From positions 1 through 51,465 of IMG/VR virus record IMGVR_UViG_3300025128_000057: DNA of 51,465 nt; one strand, written 5' to 3'. The notes beneath the pieces are model-generated. The model had not been told where the DNA came from, ran no database searches, and saw only the letters and a program-made list of their open reading frames with translations. This document shows, piece by piece, positions 5,832-12,952 of the stretch (positions within the stretch are counted from its first letter, which is position 1; each line of letters opens with the position of its first letter). The stretch is from a virus. The position numbers and the translations under genes are program-made.

Positions 5832-6628
5832 AGTTCGCCCCGATCAACTTTGGCTTGCATTCGCTTAAAGGTTTTCTGGCCTGCTGACAACGGTTCGCTG
5901 CCAACGATCTCATCTTCCCAGCGTTTATCACGTACCCAGCGTTCAGGGTCTTGCCTGTATTGCTTCTCCCGTGACGCTGCATATTCCGTTGCCTTCGCAA
6001 TAACCAGTTCGGCCAGAGCCACATCCTTGATGTGTTTGGCCCAATGCTTTTGGGTGGCTGGCTTATTGACCTTCTTGCCATAAACATCCCAGAACTCATC
6101 AAACATTTCAGTGGCAAGTTGTTTCTCATCAACAAGTTCAATTTCGCCCGAATCAAAAAACTCCAGTATTTGAGTTCCTTTTTTATGAGTTTCTATTAAT
6201 GAGTTAATTGGGAGCGCGTTTTCACGCGCCTCGACCCGCGTGGTTTCACGCGCCTCGACCCGCGTGGTTTCGCGCTCCTCCCTTCGCGCGTTATCGCGCG
6301 CTTCCTCAACCACTTCTTTAGGGTAAAGAAGCTCGTACAGGTTGCTGGTCTGGCGTCCATCGTCATACTGAGATTGAACGATGAGCAAACCCTTTTCTTC
6401 TAGTTCAGCCCTCGCCCTGCGGAGTGTGCCTGAGTTGGTGCCTTCAGGTAGTAGTTCAAGTAATGAGCGGCTACTAGGAAAGCACTTGTTCGTTTTAGTG
6501 TTACGGAACTTTGCAAGAGCGATCCATAACCGTAGGGCGGTCGGTGACAATTTCACCTGTAGCAGGTCAACGGGTATGTGGATAGTGTTTGCATCCCACT
6601 TTGCCATTTTTGTGTTAGGCTGGTTCAT
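5828..6628 (-). CDS. Winged-helix replication initiator, 266 aa
   Basis: Residues about 15-105 form a replication-protein type winged helix (KLSPTALRLWIALAKF, CFPSSRSLLELLPEG, TLRRARAELEEKGLL). A linker with an exact tandem octapeptide repeat (ETTRVEAR, residues 120-135) follows. The C-terminal domain opens with FDEFWDVYGKKVNKP, typical of phage replication initiators. The linker DNA holds 24-bp repeats next to an A/T-rich tract, so the origin probably lies inside the gene as in lambda O. Start at 6628 with GGAGTG upstream. The gene follows the terminator at 6663-6701. Confidence 0.75.
   Translation of the reverse strand: MNQPNTKMAKWDANTIHIPVDLLQVKLSPTALRLWIALAKFRNTKTNKCFPSSRSLLELLPEGTNSGTLRRARAELEEKGLLIVQSQYDDGRQTSNLYELLYPKEVVEEARDNARREERETTRVEARETTRVEARENALPINSLIETHKKGTQILEFFDSGEIELVDEKQLATEMFDEFWDVYGKKVNKPATQKHWAKHIKDVALAELVIAKATEYAASREKQYRQDPERWVRDKRWEDEIVGSEPLSAGQKTFKRMQAKVDRGEL
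6140..6300. other. Candidate replication origin inside the initiator gene
   Basis: Two perfect 24-bp direct repeats (6221-6244 and 6245-6268) and a degenerate third share the words CACGCGCC and CCCGCGTGG. A CGCG-rich stretch extends to about 6300. Immediately beside them, 6140-6212 is strongly A/T-rich (runs of T and A, TTAATGAGTTAATT), suited to be an unwinding element. Iterons plus A/T tract within the initiator coding sequence mirrors the lambda O/ori layout. No DnaA box was seen. Confidence 0.5.
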
Positions 6629-6662
6629 ACCAGCACTCCTTCCATAGTGTTGGTTTCATTGG

Positions 6663-6701
6663 ACTGAAAATGACCCACCCGAGACTCTCACCTCGGGTGG
6701 G
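6663..6701 (-). terminator. Rho-independent terminator, possibly bidirectional
   Basis: A perfect 10-bp stem CCCACCCGAG/CTCGGGTGGG (6674-6683 with 6692-6701) has an 8-base loop. It is followed on the minus strand by TCATTTTCAG. A flanking ACTGAAA/TTTCAGT pair extends the structure. It separates the DUF932 gene from the initiator operon. Confidence 0.8.
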
Positions 6702-6715
6702 CCTTTCAGTTTAGC

Positions 6716-7750
6716 TCAGGCAGGGATTAGCTCGCGCCATGCCTTCTCAGTGAGGTTGCCTACACGGCCAACCGCTACCCGATCCATGAGCTTGTCGCCC
6801 TGAGCGGTAGCGTCACCTTGATTAGCGTGCTGCTCAATTTCGCTGATCGCTTGAACCAAGCCCCAACCGGTCATCCTTGCACTTGGCAGAATCGTTTCCG
6901 AATCCCTCCAGTTCGTCAGGATGGCTTCACGCTTGTTGCCACGCATCGTGATCGCTCGATCACTGAGCACCTTGCCAGCGTCATCCCGAAAGATTTGCTC
7001 GCCGTTCACAACTTCACCGTTCAATGGAACAAGTTTGTTCAAGATGATGTTTCCGCCTTCACGGGAAAGTGGGCGGTTCATCAAGACACCGATCTGCCGG
7101 TCCATTTCTTTGGCCCATTCAACCTGTAGGTGTAAGGCCTCTCGGGCAGCGTCGATACGGTTCCAGATGTTCGCGGTGTGCTTGAAGCTGAACACGCTTT
7201 TCGTGTTGTTGTTTTTGCCGTAGAAGGTTGTCGAAAGCGCATTGGTGCAGCTAGGCACCATCGCAGTCGAAGCGACCCTCAATGCCGTTGACCCGTCGAA
7301 TGAGTTAAGGAAACCCATGTACGGTTGAACGTCAGGCATGTTCTGCATCTCGTAAGGCAGTTTGCCGAACATGAAAGTTTGGGCACCGCCTTTACGTTTC
7401 CCGGCCCATTCAGGTGACCATCCGTCACCGACGAGAGCGTCCATCAATCCAACGACTTGCTCAGTCTGGATTACGTGGTAACCCTTTCCTACGATGCCGA
7501 GTATGTCTCCGGTTGTTTCGTTGACAGTTAAGCGACTGTCGGGCATTTCAACTTTACGGGGTAACCGTAAGGCTGGGTTGTTGCTCTCAGGGAGAGAAAC
7601 CTCAGCGACGTGCGGAACCTTAGCTACGGTGAAGTCAAGGCCAGCGACTTTGATCGCTTCGTTGATACCGAGGCCAGAGATGTCCTCTGCGTCGACCGAC
7701 TCCCAAGGCGCATGCCTGTGAGACGGGTTTCGGGTAATTTCTGTTGTCAT
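6716..7750 (-). CDS. DUF932 family protein, 344 aa
   Basis: This is a full-length member of the phage/plasmid DUF932 family. It shows LGIVGKGYHVIQTEQVVGLMDALV, then FMFGKLP, YMGFLNSFDGSTALRVA, PSCTNALSTTF and the WNRIDAAREAL helix. The family's activity is unknown, but it recurs beside recombination genes on plasmids and phages. Here it is ATGA-coupled to the RecT-like gene, which supports a recombination or DNA-repair context. A promoter variant lies within the end of that upstream gene. Confidence 0.85.
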   Translation of the reverse strand: MTTEITRNPSHRHAPWESVDAEDISGLGINEAIKVAGLDFTVAKVPHVAEVSLPESNNPALRLPRKVEMPDSRLTVNETTGDILGIVGKGYHVIQTEQVVGLMDALVGDGWSPEWAGKRKGGAQTFMFGKLPYEMQNMPDVQPYMGFLNSFDGSTALRVASTAMVPSCTNALSTTFYGKNNNTKSVFSFKHTANIWNRIDAAREALHLQVEWAKEMDRQIGVLMNRPLSREGGNIILNKLVPLNGEVVNGEQIFRDDAGKVLSDRAITMRGNKREAILTNWRDSETILPSARMTGWGLVQAISEIEQHANQGDATAQGDKLMDRVAVGRVGNLTEKAWRELIPA

Positions 7751-8499
7751 TGTGAATCCTCCGATTCGGTTGCTGTCACTTCATTATTACCGGTAGGGGC
7801 TACCCTGTCAAGTAAAGATGAGATAATAATTTCAAGTTCATCCTCGCTGACCGCTGAACTACCGTTCTCTCCCCACGCTTCAAGGGCTAATTCCTTATCC
7901 CCATTGGCCGCTTCAAGAACAAGGTGTTTCGCTTTCGCCGCCGAAACCAACGTGATCACATCACCTTCCGGCCCTACGTCTGCCCCTAGTTCCTCAGGCA
8001 CGTAACCAGCGCCAAGAACCACATCGCTAAACAGATTCCGGCACAGTTTGGACACAGCACGCCACGTCAACATTGATTCCTGATACTGCTTCCAATTCTT
8101 TTTGCCTGCGAGGCCAGCAGCTTCAGCATCATCCAACGTAAACGTCGCAGTGTGCTCATCACCAGTATCGCAGCGTTTACCAATCGCAGTAGCTGAACCA
8201 GCGCCATTCTCAATGGTGACTGAATGGCCAGCCTGACGCACAAGCCCGAGCATCGCTTCCGGCTTCATGGATGCGCTGCCTTCAATCACATGGAAGTTAC
8301 GCATAGATGCCATCACGTCCCAACCGAAAGCCCGTCCGGCTAGCCCAGCGGCGACGATGTCAGCTTCACGGTTACGGTAAGCAGCAGGAACGATCCGTGA
8401 ACTGGCGAGTACCGTAGCCTGCCGCATCACTAGATCGAAGTAGCGGCCATCATCGGCACGCGCTACCTGTCGTTCTTCAATGATTTCAATGTCGGTCAT
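7747..8499 (-). CDS. RecT-like single-strand annealing protein, 250 aa
   Basis: The first 170 residues show the RecT-superfamily layout seen in actinophages: LASSRIVPAAYRNREADIVAAGLAGRAFGWD, a segment around VIEGSASMKPEAMLGLVRQAGH, then WKQYQESMLTWRAVSKLCRNLFSD. The C-terminus is acidic and variable. It should anneal complementary single strands during phage recombination, with SSB (11089) and RusA (11545) as likely partners. No dedicated 5' exonuclease was recognised. The last 10 codons double as the leader peptide frame of the promoter at 7783-7811. Confidence 0.7.
   Translation of the reverse strand: MTDIEIIEERQVARADDGRYFDLVMRQATVLASSRIVPAAYRNREADIVAAGLAGRAFGWDVMASMRNFHVIEGSASMKPEAMLGLVRQAGHSVTIENGAGSATAIGKRCDTGDEHTATFTLDDAEAAGLAGKKNWKQYQESMLTWRAVSKLCRNLFSDVVLGAGYVPEELGADVGPEGDVITLVSAAKAKHLVLEAANGDKELALEAWGENGSSAVSEDELEIIISSLLDRVAPTGNNEVTATESEDSQ
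7783..7811 (-). promoter_or_regulatory. Variant promoter for the DUF932 gene
   Basis: -35 TTGACA (7811-7806) and an A/T-rich -10 (AATAAT at 7788-7783, 17-base spacer). The inter-box sequence GGGTAGCCCCTACC is a variant operator. The downstream GTGACAGCAACC resembles the standard leader but starts only three bases after the -10. It opens a 10-codon frame (shared with the end of the RecT-like gene) whose TGA overlaps the DUF932 ATG. Confidence 0.5.
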
Positions 8500-9092
8500 A
8501 GCTTTGCCCCTTTCTGGACATCAAGACTGAACGACGCTTCTTTCTTACAGAACTCATCGTCATTCAAACCAAGTTTCTTCAACTCAGACCAGCGCGGCTC
8601 GAAGCGGAATGCCCTTTTGAATAAACGCAGTTTGGCTACGTCGTAATCAAGTAGCTCCCCATCACCATTTGGGTCAAGGCGAAAAACGGGGTTAGCGGTC
8701 AACCGTTCAACCGCCTCCGCTAATTCATCTCGCCGGATCTCGGTTCGCTTAACAGTGTGTTTAGGTGTGCAAACAACTTGCTCACCGTTATCACTTTCGA
8801 TGACGACGGGTAACGGTTTGTTGCCGTTCGCCTCGAACAGTCGTGAAGCGATACGGGTGCTGTAACCGGAAATGCTTTCCCGTAGTTTGCCGTTTGCTTG
8901 TTTCCACTTAGGAATCAGCCTTGCCGCAACACGGTCACTCATTTCAATATGGTGAGTTGCTTCAGCGAGGTGTCCCATCGCAGTTGTGATTGCATCCGCT
9001 ATCTCGTCGGCAGTCGCGTCATCCGCGATTCCATCGAGAGCGGCGGCTGCATCATGGACAGGTCGTAGTTGCGACCATTGCATATTTGCCAT
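8496..9092 (-). CDS. Hypothetical protein in recombination operon, 198 aa
   Basis: Not recognised. The N-terminal half is helical (ATADEIADAITTAMGHLAEATHHIEMSDRV... split by polar turns). The middle is likely a small beta domain (VVIESDNGEQVVCTPKHTVKR), and the C-terminus is helical and charged (VAKLRLFKRAFRFEPRW). The start at 9092 has a strong AAGGAGGAGC. It is ATGA-coupled to the RecT-like gene, the place where many phages encode a partner nuclease, but no nuclease motif is visible. Confidence 0.7.
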   Translation of the reverse strand: MANMQWSQLRPVHDAAAALDGIADDATADEIADAITTAMGHLAEATHHIEMSDRVAARLIPKWKQANGKLRESISGYSTRIASRLFEANGNKPLPVVIESDNGEQVVCTPKHTVKRTEIRRDELAEAVERLTANPVFRLDPNGDGELLDYDVAKLRLFKRAFRFEPRWSELKKLGLNDDEFCKKEASFSLDVQKGAKL

Positions 9093-9133
9093 TGCTCCTC
9101 CTTGGAGATTGATTGATGTCTGATAACACCAGC

Positions 9134-9164
9134 CTGCCCACCGGGTGAGACACCCGATGAGCAG
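9134..9164. other. Perfect 14-bp hairpin between operon genes
   Basis: The sequence from 9134 to 9164 forms a 14-bp stem (two G-U pairs on the minus strand) with a 3-base TCT loop. No T-run follows on either strand, so it is not a standard terminator. It lies between the stop at 9175 and the Shine-Dalgarno of the gene at 9092. It may stabilise the upstream message or be a processing/partial termination site. Confidence 0.6.
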
Positions 9165-9174
9165 ATAGTTGGCA

Positions 9175-9618
9175 TCAGCCCCTATCCCAGCAGTCGCCCA
9201 CCTCCATCCAGTTGTCCACGGCGTACCCATCCGGAAGCGCAGCGACCCACTCTGAGCGAGTCATGTTGGTCACGTTGGTTGACAGCCCGATACGGTCTGC
9301 GAAGTGAAGGGTGTTAAGGCGCATCTTCCGATACACCAACTCGCCTTCGTGTTCTTCCCAGACGCCGACGCGATTGTCGTCACCGGTTGACAGGATGTGA
9401 TAGCGCTCCGCGACTTCGTACATATTGTCGGAAGTGATTTTGTTGATACCAAGGTTCGGCATCATCTGGATAACCGAAGTGGTTATCCGATGCTGGTTCC
9501 GTTGGTAATTGGTTGAGCCTTCAGTGAACACCTCCCCGTTTTGGCTTGGGTCGATGTACGTTTCAGCCAGAAGGCTGTCAGCGTTTCGACAATTTGCGAT
9601 GTTCCATGTGAGTGGCAT
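9175..9618 (-). CDS. Hypothetical protein, 147 aa
   Basis: Not recognised. It contains a helical N-terminus (WNIANCRNADSLLAET), the segment NYQRNQHRITTSVIQMMPNLGI and a Trp-rich C-terminus (NWMEVGDCWDRG). It is the first gene of the leftward arm behind the divergent control region. The ATG at 9618 follows GGAGATTCAAAT. The promoter-proximal ATG at 9654 is in frame and would add 12 residues. Confidence 0.7.
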   Translation of the reverse strand: MPLTWNIANCRNADSLLAETYIDPSQNGEVFTEGSTNYQRNQHRITTSVIQMMPNLGINKITSDNMYEVAERYHILSTGDDNRVGVWEEHEGELVYRKMRLNTLHFADRIGLSTNVTNMTRSEWVAALPDGYAVDNWMEVGDCWDRG

Positions 9619-9651
9619 ATTTGAATCTCCGATTCTTGTTGCGATTACTGC

Positions 9652-9701
9652 CATGACTTCACTTTATCATGAATCACCACCGTTGTCAAGGGGTAGCCCT
9701 A
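9652..9701 (-). promoter_or_regulatory. Leftward early promoter of the divergent region
   Basis: -35 TTGACA (9689-9684), 17-base spacer, -10 TAAAGT (9666-9661), and leader ATG at 9654 after six bases. Here the operator-like word TAGGGCTACCCC (9701-9690) lies upstream of, and abuts, the -35 instead of filling the spacer. This promoter may therefore respond differently to the regulator. Confidence 0.7.
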
Positions 9702-9717
9702 ATAATATGGTCAAGGA

Positions 9718-9742
9718 TTCTTGAAGAACAAAGTTTCTTGAA
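9718..9742. promoter_or_regulatory. Direct repeat in the divergent control region
   Basis: TTCTTGAA occurs at 9718-9725 and again at 9735-9742, 17 bases apart. It lies just upstream of the rightward promoter in the A/T-rich gap between the two transcription arms. It could be a regulator site or an UP-like element. No other copy was noted. Confidence 0.35.
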
Positions 9743-9749
9743 CAAATAG

Positions 9750-9787
9750 TTGCTAGTGGGTCCCCTATCATATATAGTTCAGGTATG
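9750..9787 (+). promoter_or_regulatory. Rightward early promoter of the divergent region
   Basis: -35 TTGCTA (9750-9755), 17-base spacer GTGGGTCCCCTATCATA, -10 TATAGT (9773-9778). Six bases then lead to ATG at 9785, opening ATGGCAGCAATC. The operator is imperfect (GTGGGTCCCCTA). It starts the plus-strand replication and modification arm. Confidence 0.8.
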
Positions 9788-9817
9788 GCAGCAATCACAA
9801 ACTCAAAAGGAGCTACC

Positions 9818-10009
9818 ATGACCCACTCATTCGACCAGACCGACAGCTACGTCTTCGACGATCGGCATGTCGCCCAAGGCGGACTCGAAGGTTGGACCGC
9901 AACCTGCGGAGCCTGCGGCTACCAGATGGGCACCTCACTGAGCGACAAGCACTTCATTGTCAAAGACATGAACGATCACGTTCGCTACATGATTAAAGAG
10001 GGCCGATAA
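9818..10009 (+). CDS. Small zinc-ribbon-like protein, 63 aa
   Basis: A 63-residue acidic protein with one CxxC knuckle (TCGACGYQMG) in a short beta-rich region and an amphipathic C-terminal helix (VKDMNDHVRYMIKEG). A single knuckle suggests a half zinc site or a dimer. The ATG at 9818 follows AAAAGGAGC. The in-frame upstream ATG at 9785 would add 11 residues. First gene of the rightward arm. Confidence 0.65.
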   Translation: MTHSFDQTDSYVFDDRHVAQGGLEGWTATCGACGYQMGTSLSDKHFIVKDMNDHVRYMIKEGR

Positions 10010-10261
10010 ATGGCAGTCGATTGGTCAGCTAAAGCGAAACTCACCAAGCTGCGTTTCGCCAGTGACATGCCGCAAGCGACACCACGAATAGTGAGTTGCC
10101 GTAACTGCGGTAAAGACGCACGAGCCGCAGGAACGCTTTACTGCGAAACCCATGCGGCAACTAAATCCACCACCGAGTTATTGGATGCCGGTGAGTATCA
10201 CGGTAACTGGCGAGTTGGTCGTAACCGTTTAGGTAATCCGGTCTGGGAGCGTGCGATATGA
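10010..10261 (+). CDS. Zinc-finger-like protein, 83 aa
   Basis: The middle of this basic protein has CRNCGKDARAAGTLYCETHA, a CxxC...CxxH pattern typical of small phage zinc-binding proteins. The C-terminus is Arg/Asn-rich (GNWRVGRNRLGN) and may contact nucleic acid. ATG directly follows the upstream stop codon. Function unknown. Confidence 0.65.
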   Translation: MAVDWSAKAKLTKLRFASDMPQATPRIVSCRNCGKDARAAGTLYCETHAATKSTTELLDAGEYHGNWRVGRNRLGNPVWERAI

Positions 10262-10551
10262 GCAGAGTAGGAACTCAATGCAAAACGCATCACGAGATTT
10301 CCGTAGGCGGCAAAAGGTCCGTCGTCATCAACGAGATCCTTGAAGAAGATGTTGATGGTGAATGGCTTTGGTACTTTCAAGTCATTGAATGTGAAGCGAA
10401 CAGATGGTACTCCGCTGAAACCCTCAACGAAGCAAAATGCCGAGCGGCAGATCTTGCGTTAGGTCTAGGTGTTAGCCGAGGTCGCTACCCATTCAAACTT
10501 GGTGAAGACCTTGAACAATGGGAAATAGAAATCTGGGGCAAAGAGTCATGA
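10258..10551 (+). CDS. Hypothetical protein, 97 aa
   Basis: Not recognised. Predicted alpha/beta with WLWYFQVIECEANRWYSAET and an acidic end (LEQWEIEIWGKES). It is ATGA-coupled on both sides, in the run of small early genes before SSB. Confidence 0.6.
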   Translation: MSRVGTQCKTHHEISVGGKRSVVINEILEEDVDGEWLWYFQVIECEANRWYSAETLNEAKCRAADLALGLGVSRGRYPFKLGEDLEQWEIEIWGKES

Positions 10552-10709
10552 GGTGTAAACGCTGTGACCGGCCCGTCCGCCTCGAATCAGAAATGTACGG
10601 GTTCGTCCGAACACAAAGCGGTCCACCTGATTGGCCTGTCCATATTTGGAACGGCCATGTGGATTGCAACAAAGCACCCACTGTTAAACAAGAAATGGAG
10701 AACGTATGA
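10548..10709 (+). CDS. Small Cys-rich protein, 53 aa
   Basis: It starts M-R-C-K-R-C with a CxxC at residues 3-6 and has a later single Cys in HVDCNK. A compact metal-binding fold is plausible. The ATG overlaps the upstream stop (ATGA), and its own stop overlaps the next ATG. Function unknown. Confidence 0.55.
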   Translation: MRCKRCDRPVRLESEMYGFVRTQSGPPDWPVHIWNGHVDCNKAPTVKQEMENV

Positions 10710-10915
10710 GCATTACACAAACAGATGCCGGTAAACGCATGCAGGCGTATCACCCTCGCCGTAACGAAATGGTCGAATGCGACATTTTGGATGTGCAAGT
10801 AAGTGAGGAATTCAATGACGGGCCAGAAGTTTGGGTCTGTCAGATTAACGAAGTCGGGGGTCATGAATGGCCTCCAGAACTGGTCCGCAAACAATTACTA
10901 GAGGAGGTTGTTTAA
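10706..10915 (+). CDS. Hypothetical protein, 69 aa
   Basis: A small acidic protein with YHPRRNEMVECDILDVQV and WVCQINEVGG. This suggests a short beta-barrel or SH3-like fold (a YxPxxxxxxxxxI-V pattern), which is only an impression. ATGA-coupled to the gene before it. Confidence 0.55.
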   Translation: MSITQTDAGKRMQAYHPRRNEMVECDILDVQVSEEFNDGPEVWVCQINEVGGHEWPPELVRKQLLEEVV

Positions 10916-10917
10916 CA

Positions 10918-11088
10918 ATGACAACAACAGATTGGTCAGAGATCACACACCTCGAAATAGAAGGCGATAACCCATTAGGGAATCACTGTTGGATTACTGC
11001 CGACTTGATGGCCCATTACGATCTCAAATCCGCCGAAGAACGACGTGACCAACTGGTTGCGAAGTTTCAAACAACAAAGGAGCCGTAA
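10918..11088 (+). CDS. Hypothetical protein, 56 aa
   Basis: Acidic 56-residue protein of unknown function, behind a strong GAGGAGG. The body contains EITHLEIEGDNPLGNHCW and a C-terminal charged helix. Its stop is immediately followed by the SSB start codon, so it is probably co-translated with SSB. Confidence 0.55.
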   Translation: MTTTDWSEITHLEIEGDNPLGNHCWITADLMAHYDLKSAEERRDQLVAKFQTTKEP

Positions 11089-11496
11089 ATGGCGTTCGAT
11101 AACACAACAACAATCATCGGGAACGTGAGTATCCCACCAGAGTTGAAGTTTCTGAATGATGGAACTGCGCTATGCACGTTTAGTGTCGCGTGGAACCAGA
11201 AGAAACAAAACGCTGAGGACGTTGCCCACTATTTCAAGGTCACGGCTTGGCGTCAGCTAGCAGAGAATGTGGCTGAGTCCTTCAATAAGGGTGACCGAGT
11301 TTGGGTATTCGGTCGGCTTGATTTCTCTAGATGGGAACAAGACGGTCAGACTCGTAGCTCAGTTGAGGTGAGCGCTGAGGATGCTGGACTTTCGGTTCAG
11401 TGGAGGCCAGCTACGGTTGGTGAAGCGTCACAGCCAGCGCGTCGTGAAGCTCCAAAGATGCCTGAGCAGAATGTGCCAGACCATGAACCGTTCTAA
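11089..11496 (+). CDS. ssb: Single-stranded DNA-binding protein
   Basis: This is a 135-aa OB-fold SSB with TIIGNVSIPPELKFLNDG, FSVAWNQKK, YFKVTAWRQLAENVAESFNKGDRVWVFGRL and a closing beta strand near residue 100. A Pro/Ala-rich linker follows, ending in PDHEPF. The acidic Pro-Phe tip corresponds to the partner-binding tail of bacterial SSBs. It should coat single strands at the phage fork and during RecT-type annealing. Confidence 0.9.
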   Translation: MAFDNTTTIIGNVSIPPELKFLNDGTALCTFSVAWNQKKQNAEDVAHYFKVTAWRQLAENVAESFNKGDRVWVFGRLDFSRWEQDGQTRSSVEVSAEDAGLSVQWRPATVGEASQPARREAPKMPEQNVPDHEPF

Positions 11497-11499
11497 ATG

Positions 11500-11547
11500 G
11501 GTAGGGGCCACCGCGTACCCCTTACCGTCTGTTATCATTACGGCATG
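11500..11547 (+). promoter_or_regulatory. Candidate weak promoter for the resolvase gene
   Basis: A TATCAT -10 (11533-11538) is followed by six bases and the ATG at 11545, the same geometry as the strong early promoters. Upstream are operator-like words GGTAGGGG (11500-11507) and TACCCC (11516-11521). No good -35 is present at 17 bases, so activity would need help or is absent. Confidence 0.35.
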
Positions 11548-11922
11548 GCTAGTTACGTTCTCGAACTTCATGGCAACAGGCCGTGGACTAGTAACGCTGA
11601 ACGGTCGTGGCATCACATGAAACGGGCAGCGAAAGTCAAAGATCAACGGGAAGCGTTCGGCTGGTTAGCGAAAGCACACGAAGTGCCGAAACTGAAAGCG
11701 GTTGTTGTTCATGCGACACCGCTCGCTAAAGACCGGCGATGGAAACAGGATGTAGGTGGTTGTTTCCCTGCGGTGAAAGCTGCGATTGACGGTTTAGTTG
11801 ATCGAGGCGTTTTAGAAGATGACAACCCTACGTTCTTGAAGGCGTTGACGTTTTACCCAGCAGAAATCGGTGACGTTGATGGTTTACGGATTGAGCTTGT
11901 GGAGGTTGTGTCGTGTCAATGA
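11545..11922 (+). CDS. rusA: RusA-family Holliday junction resolvase
   Basis: A 125-aa RusA-like protein. It begins YVLELHGNRPWTSNAER and has the family core KQDVGGCFPAVKAAIDGLVDRG followed by LEDDN. This gives the acidic residues (Asp of QDVGG, Asp-Asp of LEDD) that bind metal in RusA. It should cut four-way junctions made during recombination or replication so that packaged DNA is unbranched. The start at 11545 matches the family N-terminus. An in-frame ATG at 11497 directly after the SSB stop would add 16 odd residues. Confidence 0.85.
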   Translation: MASYVLELHGNRPWTSNAERSWHHMKRAAKVKDQREAFGWLAKAHEVPKLKAVVVHATPLAKDRRWKQDVGGCFPAVKAAIDGLVDRGVLEDDNPTFLKALTFYPAEIGDVDGLRIELVEVVSCQ

Positions 11923-12257
11923 CAGAACCGATGTATCAGGTCAATGTTGAACAGAAACTGTTGGATCTTGGCGATCAACTCGAATACGAAGTTGAGCAGT
12001 ACGGTTTGTTGACGGTTGAGCGCGCTGAAGCTGAATCCGAATATAAACGCCAATACAACAGGGCGATCCTGCGTTTGAGTGAGGGAACGGTTGCGAAACA
12101 AACAGCGATCGCTCATTTGAAAGCAGCGAACGCCTATCACGCTTGGAAGATCGCGGAAGCGCAAGAGAAAGCAACGCAACAGAAACTGATTGCGGTACGT
12201 ACCCAGATTGAATCAGCACGCACTATCTCAGCGAACGTGCGAGCTTCAGGAGGTTGA
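11913..12257 (+). CDS. Coiled-coil hypothetical protein, 114 aa
   Basis: Helical throughout, with long heptad-like stretches (EYEVEQYGLLTVERAEAES, AYHAWKIAEAQEKATQQKL). Such short coiled-coil proteins are common near replication genes in actinophages, without a known role. The GTG at 11913 is favoured because GGAGG sits seven bases upstream; the ATG at 11919 is too far. It overlaps the resolvase by 10 bases. Confidence 0.6.
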   Translation: MSMTEPMYQVNVEQKLLDLGDQLEYEVEQYGLLTVERAEAESEYKRQYNRAILRLSEGTVAKQTAIAHLKAANAYHAWKIAEAQEKATQQKLIAVRTQIESARTISANVRASGG

Positions 12258-12258
12258 A

Positions 12259-12498
12259 ATGAGTGACGACGAAGTTCAAGCGTTACTAGTTGAGGTGTCT
12301 CGGCAAACAATCGAGATTGATCATCACCGGAAACGTGTCACTGAGTTAGGTGAGTTACGGCGAAGTTTGTTCGCAGAACTACGCCAACGCAAGGTCACAA
12401 TTCCGACGATCGCTAAGGCGACAGGTTTACATAAGATGACAATTCAGCAAGACATGCAGCGTTTACGTAAGGCGAAGGATGTATCAAAGGATGCATGA
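12259..12498 (+). CDS. Helix-turn-helix protein, 79 aa
   Basis: An N-terminal helix (residues 1-45) is followed by a clear HTH: VTIPTIAKATGLHKMTIQQD, then a basic helix (MQRLRKAK). It resembles sigma region 4-type or small phage DNA-binding proteins. It is a candidate for control of the modification or late genes just downstream. Shine-Dalgarno AGGAGG before ATG. Confidence 0.7.
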   Translation: MSDDEVQALLVEVSRQTIEIDHHRKRVTELGELRRSLFAELRQRKVTIPTIAKATGLHKMTIQQDMQRLRKAKDVSKDA

Positions 12499-12656
12499 AA
12501 CATGGATTGCAAAGTTTTCGTGAGTTGGGTTGCCGATGCGATGTTTGTTTGGCAGCGATGCTTCATTTCATGCGTTCAGGCCATTCATCAAACGTCAATG
12601 GTGAAGCGGATAGCTGGACACGTGAGGAGATCATCCGCTCTAACCAACGAAAATAG
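12495..12656 (+). CDS. Small CxC-xx-C protein, 53 aa
   Basis: ATGA-coupled to the HTH gene. The protein begins M-K-H-G-L-Q-S-F and contains GCRCDVCLAAM, a pattern (HGT...GCRCxxCxxA) recurrent in short actinophage proteins that probably bind a metal. Function unknown. The longer frame starting at 12502 is a shadow. Confidence 0.65.
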   Translation: MKHGLQSFRELGCRCDVCLAAMLHFMRSGHSSNVNGEADSWTREEIIRSNQRK

Positions 12657-12676
12657 TTCTATCGTTTGCGACCGAA

Positions 12677-12952
12677 ATGTATATGGGACCAAACATATTG
12701 AAAGACTGGCGTCCCACCAGCCCTTTGCCGCAACAAATTCGCAGCGAAGCGCGGTGTGCCGGAGCGCCAATCGACTGGTTCTATCCAGACAAAGGGAAAT
12801 GGGCTATCGGCAGGCAACTGTGCCGGATGTGCCCGGTACAAGAGGAATGTTTGCAATATGCGTTGGATAACAAAATCCGACACGGAACTTGGGGCGGATA
12901 CACCTCCCGAGAACGCTACCGAATGGGAAAGCAACGGAATGACGGAACTTGA
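12677..12952 (+). CDS. WhiB-family Fe-S transcription factor
   Basis: A 91-aa WhiB-like protein with four cysteines (27, 49, 52, 58) in the order C...CxxC...C that binds a 4Fe-4S cluster, then the family turn GTWGG (70-74) and a basic C-terminus. WhiB proteins are confined to actinobacteria and their phages, and act by binding the host primary sigma factor. This is the strongest host indicator in the window. A phage WhiB may redirect host transcription or block superinfection. No clear Shine-Dalgarno precedes it. Confidence 0.92.
   Translation: MYMGPNILKDWRPTSPLPQQIRSEARCAGAPIDWFYPDKGKWAIGRQLCRMCPVQEECLQYALDNKIRHGTWGGYTSRERYRMGKQRNDGT

Noticed and set aside
6221-6268. CRISPR-like or minisatellite repeat
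   Set aside because: There are only two full contiguous units without spacers, in frame within the initiator gene. An iteron origin is a better fit.
11497-11544. Sixteen-residue N-terminal extension of RusA
   Set aside because: RusA-family proteins begin near YVLELHG. The extension reads through the operator-like sequence.
12502-12870. A 122-codon plus-strand frame across the start of whiB
   Set aside because: The 53-aa CxC gene (12495-12656, ATGA-coupled) and whiB explain the region in other frames. The translated product shows no domain.
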